A stretch of DNA of 64,000 bases from Vitrella brassicaformis (lineage: Eukaryota; Sar; Vitrellaceae): the NCBI GenBank assembly GCA_001179505.1, contig CDMY01000227.1, positions 1-64,000 on the forward strand, read 5' to 3'. Of the stretch, positions 33,978-44,898 are shown piece after piece (position 1 is the first letter of the stretch; the number at the start of each line of letters is the position of its first letter). A program made the position numbers and the translations under genes. The notes beneath the pieces were generated by a model. That model worked only from the letters and a program-made list of their open reading frames with translations, ran no database searches and was not told where the DNA came from.

Positions 33978-35597
33978 GTCAGCGAGTCTGCTTCGGCCTC
34001 TAACAACAACCACGTCCAGAGCAATGGGACCGAAGAGGTACTTCCATGGCTGGATGACAGCGCCTCCACACACAACACCCACACCCACACACGTGCGTCA
34101 TGTGTGTGTGTGGTTTGCACATCTCTCTGTGCATTGTGTGTGTGCGCGACAGATTGCTGCTGCGGCCCGCCCGTCGGCCACGACTACGATGCACACCAGC
34201 CACACGCTGGGCAGCGGGGCAGCCACCCCAAACGGCGGTGGGCTGGGTGCGGTGCACGAGTCTGTCCAACAGGACGACGACCAGGACGACCACATGGTAG
34301 GTCATGCACCACACACCACACACCATCACCTGCACATACCGCACACACCCACCACACACCTGCACCGCCACACACACCACACACCAACTAGATGGGTCGG
34401 ATTCGGTCCCCTCTGTGCGTCGTGTGTGTGCAGCGTGTGCAGGAGGAGGGCAAATCAGCTGATGACAACAACATCGGGGTGACTGACCGACGCACACACA
34501 CACACAGCACACGGGCAGACAGATTCCGTTTCTCTGTGTTCTGCCTGACTGCATCAGGGTGGTGACGGCGGGGTGAGTGGTGCTGGTGCTGGGGGAGGGG
34601 GCGGGGGCAGTCTGGTATGCAACACGAACAATGGGCCTATCAGTGGGGGGTGAAGACACAGACGCACAATGTCATCCATCGTCTTTGCGGATGTGTCAGG
34701 TTGTCCAGCAGGGCGGCATGACTTCGGGGGCCGGGCCGCTCGGTGGCGGCGGCAACACCCCTGCCAACAACAGCCAGGGTGCTGGGGGCTCTGGCCAAAA
34801 CGACAACATCGATCGGGTGAATGGGACGTGTGTGTGTCGCGCACCGTATCCATCCATCCATCCATCCATCCATGGAATGAATGAATGGATGGATGGATGT
34901 GTCGTGTCCGTCTCTCCTCTCCTTGCTGCTGTCCATCAGCAAATCGTGGGGCACCTGGGCGACCCCCGGACCTTCGCTGACATGGTGAGCGGCGGGAGAG
35001 AGAGACGGCCAGCTCATCTGTCACGGATAGATGGATGGATGGATGGATGCCCTCTGCAGCTTCGTGCAAGTGTTCGTGCACCGCCGGTCCCGCTGGGCGT
35101 GCGCCCCGACATCGCCCGGCTGGGCATGACGGCTCCAAGGCCGGTAAGCAGCCGCACACCGCACAGCAAATAGAGAGATAAATGGGGTGGAGTGGGGTGA
35201 ATCGTGGACAGAGAGAGGGAGGGGAGGGATGCCTTCCTTGTTTGTATGTATGGTGTCGTCTCTTGTGTTGTGTTGTGTTGCGTTGTGTTGCGTCAGGTGG
35301 GCGGCAACCTCGCGGGGGGACTCGGCATCGGCGGCGGCAACTACAACATGGGCACCGGCAGCCAGCAGACCATGCCGCCGATGGGCGGTGCACTCGGGGT
35401 GCGTGTACGACGAATGCAGCATGCACGACACGACACACACGCGACAGATAAGGCATTTTGTGCGTTTGTGTGCTTCCCGTTCTCTCTCTCTCTCTCTCTG
35501 TCTGGCTGTGCAGGGCCCACCGCTCACGCAGCTGCCGCTGGTCAACAACCAGGTGCCGCTCAACTACAACGGACAGGCAAGAAGTCGATATCAATGA
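33978..35597 (+). CDS. Gly/Asn-rich protein, tandem copy 2, 3'-truncated
   Basis: An exon at 33,978-34,037 (VSESASASNNNHVQSNGTEE) precedes one with TMHTSHTLGSGAATPNGGGL ending at 34,296. From there exons and introns follow copy 1: acidic QQDDDQDDHM, RVQEEGKSADDNN, Gly-rich, GPLGGGGNTPANNSQG, TMPPMGGALG and PPLTQLPLVNNQVPLNYNG. Similarity to copy 1 stops after base 35,578. The frame then reads QARSRYQ and stops at 35,595-35,597. The Pro/Tyr/Met-rich C-terminus of copy 1 is missing. An even earlier exon (QGAEGTLLPVGMRSDAE, about 33,860) is possible. Function unknown. Confidence 0.55.
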
Positions 35598-36923
35598 GTT
35601 TGATGGCATCGTTATGGCACACTAAAACATTGTTGGCCTGGAGGCAACAGCACACCCGCGCAACGCACATATAAGAATGGTGTGCCTGTGTGGGTCTCCG
35701 TGTGTGTGGTCGGGCATTCTGTGTCTGCCGCGCGGACCTTGATGTCATTATAGGCGAGGCCGCGGGCGTGGATGAAGGCCAAGGCGGTGAAGATGCCGTT
35801 GAAAAGGGTCTTCATCTGCGCCTCGCTCACCACGCCCGACAACTCACACAACTCTCGGCCTGCACACAAAGAACCAACACACACACATGACGACAGGTGC
35901 AGTGGTACCCTCTCCATCTCCCTTTCTCTGTGTGTGCGTGTGTGTGTCTTGGCTGACCCTCTATATACTCCATGATCTGCACCGTCCGCCCGGTAGTGTT
36001 GAATGAGTCGTAATAGCGGACGATATTCGGGCAACTATCCAGACCCCCCGCCCTATACAGCCCATAGGAATCCCCCATGCAGTATATCTGCAGTGAGGTA
36101 ACGGACAGACAGAGATCACACACACACAGACGAGATGAGTGTATTCATTCAGGTGAGGTCGACTTGATCCATTTGTCAATCCTCAAATCCTTACCCCGCC
36201 CGGCGAGTACTCCTGTTTGAGTACCTTGGCGATATGCCGCCCGCCCGCCTCCCGCCACAGAGTCCCCTGCCCGCCCTTGGCGAAGGGCTTGCCCTCCAGC
36301 ACACGCACCCCCGCCCTCCTCCACACCTCCCCCTGCACAGGCAGACAGCAACCACCACACAGACACACAGACGTATCCATCTACCAGTGCATGCAGATGC
36401 AGGGTCCATCTCTGACCTTGAGCTGCTGCGCCTCCCGCTGCTGCTTGGCGCACTCCTGCTGGGTGCGCTTGACGGCCTTTTACGGACACACATCATACCA
36501 AAGTCGTGTGCGTTTCCCCTTTCTTTCCAGCTGAGCTCTGTGCACTCATTAACTCTTTCATACGCACGTACCTGTGCCGCCTGCTGCCAGAACTGCCGCT
36601 GCTGGCGCTCTATGGCCTCGATGGCCTCCAACTCGCGCGCGGCCGCCTGCTGCGCCTGCTGCACCTGTTGCGCCTGCTGCACACAAACCAAGGACCCAAA
36701 GAACACATTTGATGTCCGTATGCGTCGTGTGGCGCCGTGCATCCCATTCAACACGACCATGCATCCCTGAGGCTCCCTCTAGGCTACCTCTGCTGCTGCG
36801 GCGTCCTTGGCCGTACGGCCTCCAAAGCGGCGTCACCCGGTCACGCGTGTCATCGGCATCTTTCTGAATCGCCCGAAGAGGGACGCCCGCGCCCATCACC
36901 GCCACTTCTGCGGACACCTTGGG
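35560..36923 (-). pseudogene. Kinase-like gene truncated after the DFG region
   Basis: Exons joining in phase encode a Gln/Ala coiled coil (QQVQQAQQAAARELEAIEAI), AVKRTQQECAKQQREAQQLK and then a kinase N-lobe: FAKGGQGTLWREAGGRHIAK (Gly loop and Lys), NIVRYYDSFNTTGRTVQIME, LFNGIFTALAFIHARGLAYN and DIKANNVLVCHNDAIKLIDI. The HRD position reads YND and the DFG position reads IDF-L. The frame crosses the junction with the duplicated copy 2 at about 35,578 and stops four codons later (LPVRCS, stop at 35,560). Activation segment, APE and subdomains IX-XI are absent. It is almost certainly inactive as a kinase. The 5' end beyond 36,923 was not resolved. Confidence 0.7.
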
Positions 36924-38285
36924 CTGCAGGGAAAAGAAGGACAAGCCGTTGAAAACAGGGAGTATGACACCATCACACCATAGGTATGACACGCAGGAAG
37001 AAGTGCTCACCTGACAAAATGAAATGCGTGGCGCACTGCCCTGCTGCCAGGCGGACGACAGGCAGTTGTCGCCAGCCGCTCTGCAGAAGGCAGGTCGCCA
37101 CCTGCCGTGTCACGGAGGTTGATCAAAAACGTGGCGGCGGCGTCCGGACGAAAGAGGAGGCATGGGAGGGGGCGGGGTGGGCCACACAAGCCAACTACCA
37201 GCCCAAACGGAAAAGAAACGGAGGAGATGTGGCTGACAAAAGGCAGGAGAGCTGAAAATGGTCAAAGTACAGAGAGAAACGAAGAAAAAACAAAAGGGAC
37301 GGAACGGAGCGTCTCGGCGAGAATTCGTCGAGATGCGAGCTTTGGCTAGGATCGCTTAAGGGGCACCCCGCCTCATCCATCTCTTTCTTCTCCCCCCGCC
37401 AATTGCGAGCTGCCTCATGCCCAGTGCCGTCCTTGCAGCTGCTGCCGATGAATCCAATCGCCTGTCCAGCACTCTCAGGACGAAGGTGGTGAGAAGGCGG
37501 TGACTTGCACTCTCGATCCGGATGAACGACGGCAGCACGGTCGGCTAAGCTGCCATCGTCGTTGAGCGACAACAGCAGCGGAACTCGGATGAGGACGATG
37601 AATGCAGAGATCTCTGTGGCGACTTGCACAATGCAGGTAAGACTCACTGCCCTGTCTGCCTTGCCCCTCTGCGAAGGGCAACTCGCGATGATTTGGGGAA
37701 AAGCTGGATGGATGGACAGATGCGGACGGACCCAGAAGGCCAATCGATGAATGAATGCTCTTCAGAAATACCGAATCCGTCCGTCCAAACACTCACCCGC
37801 ACCGGTCTGTCTGAACAGCACCCACGCACATGGTATGGTCAGTCAGCCCCCGCCATCTATTCACACCCACCCACAAACTCACATACTCACACCCTCCGCC
37901 CACCCTCTCTGACCTTATGTTTGTGTGTCTGTGTGAGTGGGTGGGTGTTTGAAGTGCAAGCAGACCAGCCGGCCAGCCAGATAGAGGGAAGCAACGGGTG
38001 GTGTGTGAGTGAGTCAGGTACATGTCATGTATGTCAGCTCCACACGCCCCTCTGCCCCGCACTCATGAAAGCTACCGCCCGTCCACACACCTTCATCAAC
38101 GTCCATCCATCCACCCACCCACCCATCCATTGTGATCGGCTTCTCCACCCTCTCGCAATGGCAGCCAGAGAGAATGCAGCCAGACAGCCAGCCAGATAGA
38201 ACGGCACTCCGAAGAGCACACACCCAGCCGTACATCCATCCGTGTGTCAGTCAGCTACACCCAGCTACACCCAGGCATCCGCTCA
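36924..38285. other. Unassigned stretch, 1.36 kb
   Basis: No supported gene. A minus-strand frame at about 37,560-37,640 has a hydrophobic segment (TEISAFIVLIRVPLLLSL) after an acceptor-like AG, possibly an exon of an unrecognised membrane protein. TGCGAGCT words occur at 37,333 and 37,404, as in promoter gaps elsewhere. 37,800-38,250 is rich in CACACC, CATC and CAGC repeats. Confidence 0.5.
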
Positions 38286-41200
38286 TCATGCACGAAGCCC
38301 GCCCAGCCGGCACCATTTATCCAGCGCATACGACCTGGGTCGTCTGCTGGCTCTGGTCAGAGCCAGCAGTCGCAGACGCCTCCGGGATTCGATATTGATG
38401 CACCGTATCAGGCGCCTTTCCCACTCCTTGTCTAGGTGGGGCGACACGCAACGGGGGAAGTGGAGGCCGGCATGGGCCAAAACGGCCTCAGAGAGCGACA
38501 CAGTGTCATCCATCGACACGCGGGGCGCGTAAACGGCAGATGGAGAGAGATCACTCACGTGCTCAGACAGGCAGTGAGGGAAGAGGCAGCCAAACACGCG
38601 ACACAACTCGACAGTGTCCCGGTTGGTCTGCACAGCCAAAAAGCCGCGCGACAGCAGCTGGCTCTGGACTAAGGGTGTGTCGCTTCCTAGCTGATCGACA
38701 GAGTAGGAAGCGAGTGTGTAGTCGAGAGCGATCGAGTTGAGGAGGGGGCACTTGCCGATGGCCTGCAGGCACACCGGAAGAACCCCCGGCTCTCCCTCGC
38801 TGCCTACCGCTGTCTCTTTTGCTTCCTTCTGGCTATTCTTCTTAACCTCGACGCGAATTCTTCTTAACACCGCCAAGCCCCCCGACTCGTCCTCCTCGCT
38901 CGCATCTACACTTATCTTTCGGACCCTCCCCTCCATGCCTCTCTGACGCCCATCGCTACTGCTCCCAGCCTCGCCCCCGCCCCCGCCCTCCCACAGAGAC
39001 CATACGCCCGTGTCGAAACACACGTTGGAGCCCCAGGCATACTTAGCTTTCACGTGCAGCAGGGGGCCTGACTTGTTGCACACACCGAGGCAGCAGCGAG
39101 GGAAGAAAAAGGGCGCAGGCACAGCACCCTCTCTCTTGAAGTGCACCTCTCTCAGCGACTTGAGAGTGGTGGCCTTGCTCACTGCCTCCTCCCTCTGTCT
39201 GCCCCAGGTCGATAGTGGTCACATTGGGGAAAATGCTATCGGACAGGCCCGACAGCAGAGGGTCAGGCAGAGGGTCAGAGCTAAGACCTACACTGCTCAG
39301 CTGCAGGCTCTCGGTCTTGGAAAAGACCAGCTGAGGGAGGCTATGCAGCACAACGCGTGGCACTGCCCGCCACCGAGCTAGCCCAGACGGAAACACGACA
39401 GTCTTGACGGCGGCTGCAAGGTTGATGAGTATGTCGGACCATGACGGGTGGGCCTCCAGGTACCGCAGCTCGCGCATGACGTCGAAGCGGACGTTGGCTC
39501 TGCACGTGAAGTTGATGGTGCCGTTGGGCGCCATGCACACAGCTCGAAACGCATCCAAACTCTGACAGCCGACACACGAGAGGCACCATCCCATCCATCA
39601 TACCATCAGTTGAGCCTCCCACTCCCTCTCTCACGCACCTCGAGCTCAGTCTCGTATATATAAATGACGATAGTGTGGAACTCCTCCAGCTGCAGCCCGC
39701 TCACGGCGATCTTCTGTCGGCCCATCTCGTGCCCCCAGACGCCGCTGAGCCGCCTACACACACACACAACACACACACACACACGCACGTACACAGGAAG
39801 CATAAACAGGAGGCCGGCCAGGATGTGGTCTCTGTCCCCCCTCCTCTCACTTGACGGACGGTTTCAGCAGGTTCTGGAGATTGCGAAGGTGCCAGCCGTG
39901 CCACCGCAGCTCGAGGGTCAGGTTGTGTGGCCCGGGGCCCGCCAGCCACGCCGTGCACGCAGCGCCGCCGTTGCCCGAACACATCCGTTCAAAAACCGAG
40001 CGGACGGACGGGTCGGCGTTCATGTCACGGAGATGCACGTCAACCAGCGACCTGTTATGACAGCCAACCATCACACAACTAATTCAAACCAACCCGGCCA
40101 TCCCGACTCCCTCCCTCGTCTACATACGTTGGCTTCCACCGTCGTCTGTTGGCAACGCAGATCCACCACCCCGCCACCTCGACACGCGTCAGCTTGGGGA
40201 AGACCAGCTCGTCTCCCCCCTCTCGCTGCTTCGGCTTCGTGGCCCTGCCTGCGTCCTGCGCATCTGACCACGCGTGCAGCTGCTCCAAGGTGCTGCTGGC
40301 GTGCTCCAGAAGCGTCAACACCCCCCGGCCGGGAAGACACACCATGGTGGCCTTCTTGGTCTGGCTGCATGCCGGCCCCCACGCCGACACCTGCCACTCG
40401 GTCATCTCCACCTCGCTGTTGAAGTCCTTGCCCAGGCGCAGCGTCTCGTGCATGGCGGGCTTGCGTGAGGCGGTGTGGAGGTATGGGTGTGTGAGGGCCA
40501 GACGAGTGATGATGTCTTTGGTGTCGAGGAAGGGGCCGATGTGGCGCGTGAAGCATGACTCGGGCAGCGTCACGAGGGGCGATACGAACAAAGCCTGATG
40601 CACACACCCGCATACACAAGAAGACCGTCAATGTGTGTGATGTGTTGTCAGCTCCAAGCGTCAAAGTGTGTTGGTACCGGTTGCTCTATCATGGCGGTGA
40701 TGAGGTCGCATTTGGCGTTGGCCAGCTGGACCGCCGAGAACATCTGGAATGGATCAGTGCTCTCCTTGTGCGTCATCATGACACTGATCGCCCTCACGAG
40801 ACCCAACAGCACCGCACGCTGAGCACCAACACGCTGATAGGACAAAATAGCCCGCAGCAACCACAATTCTTTGCCATTGTGTGTCACGGTTGGTGTGTGG
40901 TCTCACCTCTGACGCGCTGCCTTGGGCCTGCGACGAGCTAGCTGCCGCACAACACAGCTGAAGTACCTCCTGAACCTAGATGTAGGTATCAACACACACA
41001 CACACCAGCATCGAGGAAGCAAGAATGGATGGATGGATGGATGGGTGTCCATGCGCTGCATTGCATGTCGTGTGTGTGTTTTGAGTCACCCTGTGATGTA
41101 GCTCGTGGATGCTTTCGTTCAACGGATACATCAGGGGGCGTACACTGCGTAGTATCTGTTCGAAGTCCTGTGGCTGCTGCTCGTAGAGATACTCATCCAG

Positions 41201-41378
41201 CTCGGAGAGGCTCCGGTCCTCCAGGCTGAGCGGAGAGGAATCACTATCGAGGCCGACCGGATGCGATGGCTGCACCTACCAAGAACACGACACATCAGCT
41301 TCGCACAGAACGTCGGCGTCGCATGCAGGAGTCGTTGTGGCTCACCTTGGATGGGTCGGCTTGGGTTTTCTTACTCAT
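38286..41378 (-). CDS. F-box protein with leucine-rich C-terminal region
   Basis: F-box proteins bind SKP1 and bring substrates to SCF ubiquitin ligases. ATG 41378 gives MSKKTQADPSK, splicing at GTGAGC to an exon containing SLEDRSLSELDEYLYEQQPQ and RSVRPLMYPLNESIHELHH. Helical exons (AQRAVLLGLVRAISVMMTHK) follow. Next is the F-box (LPESCFTRHIGPFLDTKDII and LALTHPYLH), near 40,570-40,480. Downstream segments (FPKLTRVEVAGWW, HNLTLELRWHGWHLRNL, FPNVTTIDLGQ, TTLKSLREVHF) have the pattern of leucine-rich or F-box-associated repeats. A join near 39,190 was not resolved. The C-terminal exon runs to the stop at 38,286 and is basic (RRLIRCINIESRRRLRLLAL). Confidence 0.6.
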
Positions 41379-42321
41379 GGCTCGTGCGGACAGAGGAGCA
41401 CGTGCGTCTGGAAAAGGAAGTGTGCGTCCCGGCTCGCAGACATTCCGTGAAACCCTCACCCTCGGCATCACTTTCCCTCTCGCCAGCCTCGCACCGTCAT
41501 GCACGTGTGGAGCAAGCATCGACACCCTGGGCGACCACTTCTTCCTCTGCAGCCGCGCGACGGCGGAGCGCGTGTTCAAGCACAACACCCTGCTGGACGT
41601 CTTTAAGGCAATCCTTGCGGAGGTGGGCATCACGGCTGTCACCGAAGTGCCCCTGCGGTCTCTCGACATCACCCCCCCAAACGCCCAGCCCAACAGTCAG
41701 CGCATGGACCTCTTCTTCTCCATCAACGGCGAAGGTGTCCTGTGCGACGTCACGGTGGTCCATCCGTGTCGGCCCGAGAACTCAACCGCCCACTACACCC
41801 AGGTCAACCGCAGCAACGCACGTCGTCAGGGCGGTTTTGCAGCTGCAGGGGCGGAGCGCGACAAAGATCGCAAGTACGGTGCCAACTGTCTTCAGAAAGG
41901 CTACACCTTCGTGCCCCTAGCAGCGGAGACGTTCGGCCGTTGGGGTGGCGAGACCCTCACTCTGCTTCGCCGTCTGGCGCAGCGGCGCGTCCCCCCACCG
42001 GCCAGCTCTGCAGAAGACCGTGCATTTTTTCATGAGGGTGTCATGAACCATTGGGGGCAGTCTTTGTCGGTCGCGCTGATGCGCTGGAATGCTTTTCAAG
42101 TGTCCTGCCGCGCTCATCATGCGGCCGATGCTCGGACACAGCAGCGGGCGGGTCTGTTTCCTGAGGACCTCATCTCTCGAGGGCCCTACAGGGCACAAAC
42201 CCGCACGTTTGCCAGGACCGGCCGTGAGGGATTGATTTGGGGACGTGTTGTTATGGGTCGGTCTTGCGTTGCAGAGTGGTTTGGTAGGGCATGTGATGGT
42301 CGCTTGTGTGATTGCGTTTGA
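41266..42321 (+). mobile_element. 3' remnant of a non-LTR retrotransposon: CCHC plus restriction-like endonuclease ORF
   Basis: One uninterrupted frame of 351 codons. The part from about 41,370 resembles what follows the reverse transcriptase in R2/CRE-type elements: FRETLTLGITFPL, the CCHC knuckle CTCGASIDTLGDHFFLC, KHNTLLDVFKAILAEVGI, and the restriction-like endonuclease core RMDLFFSINGEGVLCDVTVV followed by HPC. Later segments (FGRWGGETLTLLRRLAQRR; HWGQSLSVALMRWNA) are typical element C-termini. There is no reverse transcriptase upstream and no poly(A) tail or target-site duplication that I can see. It is a 5'-truncated copy, or possibly an endonuclease ORF under selection. The true 5' edge is uncertain because the F-box gene's first exon lies antisense at 41,346-41,378. 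Confidence 0.8.
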
Positions 42322-42736
42322 TGGGCTGTTCGGTTTATATCAGAGTGCTGCTATCATCCATGCCGTATGGTGCGCATGTGTTTCTGCGATTGCTTGTGTC
42401 TTTGCGTGAGCAAATCCATACCGACTCCAGATCAGACGTGCTGGTCGCCCATGCTTCCGTGTAAACGATCAAAACTTTTTCCGTGAAACCGCTCTCTCTT
42501 GCGAGAGCTGCGACGAAGCCAAAATTGGGTGTGGTGCGTCCAAGGCCGCCCCTGTGTCCAAGGCGCCGCAGATTTTAGCAAAGCCAGCCCATCAACCGGC
42601 AGTCGAGCGACCTTCTGATCGGGAGGAGCAGCAGTGGTCACCTGCCTTCCCGCGAGGAGCAGAACGGGCGGAGGAGGAGCCTCAGGTGCGGCGACCGGCC
42701 TTCGAGAGTGTCGAGATCCATTCGCACAAGCCACCC

Positions 42737-44555
42737 ATGGCGAACAAGGGCGGCGAGGCCTCAGGGCTGCAAGTGTAAGGATGCACACACATGGACAAGG
42801 GCGTGGCAGATCAGCACGATACGATGCGCGCGGGCGGATGCGCCTCACGCTTCCGAACACAAAGGCTGGCCTGCTGTGGTCGGTTGGTACATGTGTGTGT
42901 TGTCCATCCATCCTCCAGATATCTGCATCCGTTGGTGGCCATCAACGTGTCGGACCACTACACGCGTCATAAGTGCGACGGCCGCAGCGGCCGCATCTGC
43001 GGCGCACTCATGGGCACCATCCAGGGCCGCCGTGTCGACATCCACACGTCCTTTGAGTTCAGCTGCGACCTTGTCGACGGGCTCATGGTGGTCAACGACG
43101 ACTTCTTCAACACACGACTCAGCCAGTACGGCGAGGTCTTCCCCAGCTACGAGTTTCTGGGATGGTACTCGGTTGGCAAGGAGCCCAACGAACAAGACCT
43201 GCACCTGCTGCGAAAGGTATGTGTGTCGAGCGAAGTGTGTGTGTGTGTGTGTGTGGAGGTGTCACGATGTGTGTGTGGTGTGTGGGCAGTTTGAGCAGCT
43301 GAACGAGAGTCCGTATTTTCTGTTGCTGGACCCTGCGGTGACTCCGGCCCAGCAGCACTTCCCGGTGTCGCTGTACGAGCGCGTGGTGCATGTCGTCGAC
43401 CAGAAGAACGAGTCGGGACTCAACAAAGTGTCGTACCAGATAGCCCATGTGAGTGAGTCAGCGAGGCAGACACGACACGACACACGGGCGGCATGGTTTA
43501 TGCCGACCTTCTGGTATCTCTGTCTGCCTTTGGTCTGTGGTTTTCTGTGGTCAGTTGGAGGCTGAGCGCATAGCAGTGGATCACGTGACCAAGGCTGCCG
43601 CCCACACCACCGGCAATAGCGAGTGTAAGCACAGAGGGGACGGATGGATGGCCGGGCAGAGCGACGTGATGTGGTTGTGTATGGGCGGCCTGGGCTGCAT
43701 TGCTGTCGTGTCGATGCGTTCGTTTCATTCAGATGCGATTCATCTGAGCAAGCTGTCGAGCGCCGTGTCGATGCTCAACACACGGTAAGTAAGTGGTTGG
43801 CTACACGCACACATCACATCACATCGTGTGCAATGAATGCACTCTGCTTGCCCTTGGTTGTCAGAGTGCACGCCCTGCAGAAGTACCTGATCGCCGTCAA
43901 GAAAGGTGGGAGGGGGAGGCACCCGCTCCTGCACACACACATCCATTGACTGCATCTCCCGTCCCGTCGTGCATTGCTCTACCCACTGTGTATGACTCTC
44001 TCAGGGGAGATTCCCGCCAACCACGCCATCCTCAGAAGCCTGCTGTCGGTAATCATCCCGACATGACATGCGGGCGCGCTTTGGCAGCACACACAGGCAC
44101 CTGTCTGTCCATGGGCGGCTTGCCTTGCATGCGTGTTTGTGTCCACAGGTGTGCCGTTCGCTCCAGGCGACCCAGGACGAGGCATTCCAGAAGGAATACT
44201 TCGACGTACGTGAGATCACACAGACAGACAGACAGACAGGGACGGATGTGGTGTGTTTATCCGTGTGTGGATGTGGTGTGTTCAGGAGTACAACGACAGT
44301 GCGTTGGTTGTGTATCTGAGCGTCCTGACCAAGACGGCGGGACAGATCAACGACGTACTCGACAAGGTCGGAATGTCAGTCACGCAGGACCAACGCCACC
44401 GATGCGTTTACGTATGTGTACGCCACCCTCTCTCTCGTGTGTTGTGCCATCTCGCCCTCCCTCCCTCCCTCCTTCCCTCCCTCCCTCCCTCCCTCCCTCA
44501 GTTTCAGCTTGCCTTCGACAGTCGGCGTACGAAGCCGCAGCGATACTACCACTGA
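42737..44555 (+). CDS. CSN6: COP9 signalosome subunit 6 (MPN domain, inactive type)
   Basis: CSN6 pairs with CSN5 in the COP9 signalosome, which removes NEDD8 from cullins. ATG 42737 (MANKGGEASGLQ) splices to YLHPLVAINVSDHYTRHKCD, the start of the MPN domain. GALMGTIQGRRVDIHTSFEF, FLGWYSVGKEPNEQDLHLLR and LLLDPAVTPAQQHFPVSLYE follow. The JAMM metal residues (HxH...D) are absent, as expected for CSN6. The C-terminal helices read KLSSAVSMLNTRVHALQKYL and AGQINDVLDKFQLAFDSRR, ending YYH and stop. All joins are in phase, with TG-rich introns. The 415 bp upstream have no gene but include TTGCGAGAGCTG at about 42,499. Confidence 0.93.
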
Positions 44556-44898
44556 TGACCGAAGAAAGGAACAAATGGCTGCATATGTAGTCGAACGCTG
44601 TTGATGTGTGCGCCTGTGGCATTTATATAGCTGCCTGCCTATGGGAATGGGTCATGATGTGGGTACCTGGGTGTTCGGATGTGACGTGCGTGCACGTGTA
44701 CCCAGTCAGTCAGTCAGTCAGACTATCAGAGAGACCTTACCCTTCTCACATAGGATCACATGAAATCAATTGCCTGCAGCACGCGAGAGCTGCCCTGGCC
44801 TTTCGGAATCAGATGGACGGCAGATCTGCCGCGTCTCGTCCGCCCCCCCTCGGTCCCCATCAAGCGCGCAGACTGCACAGAAGATCGGAACTGGAACG

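Noticed and set aside
41295-41693. Minus-strand 132-residue frame across the retroelement
   Set aside because: A shadow of the element ORF; only its first codons (MSKKTQADPSK) are used, as the F-box first exon.
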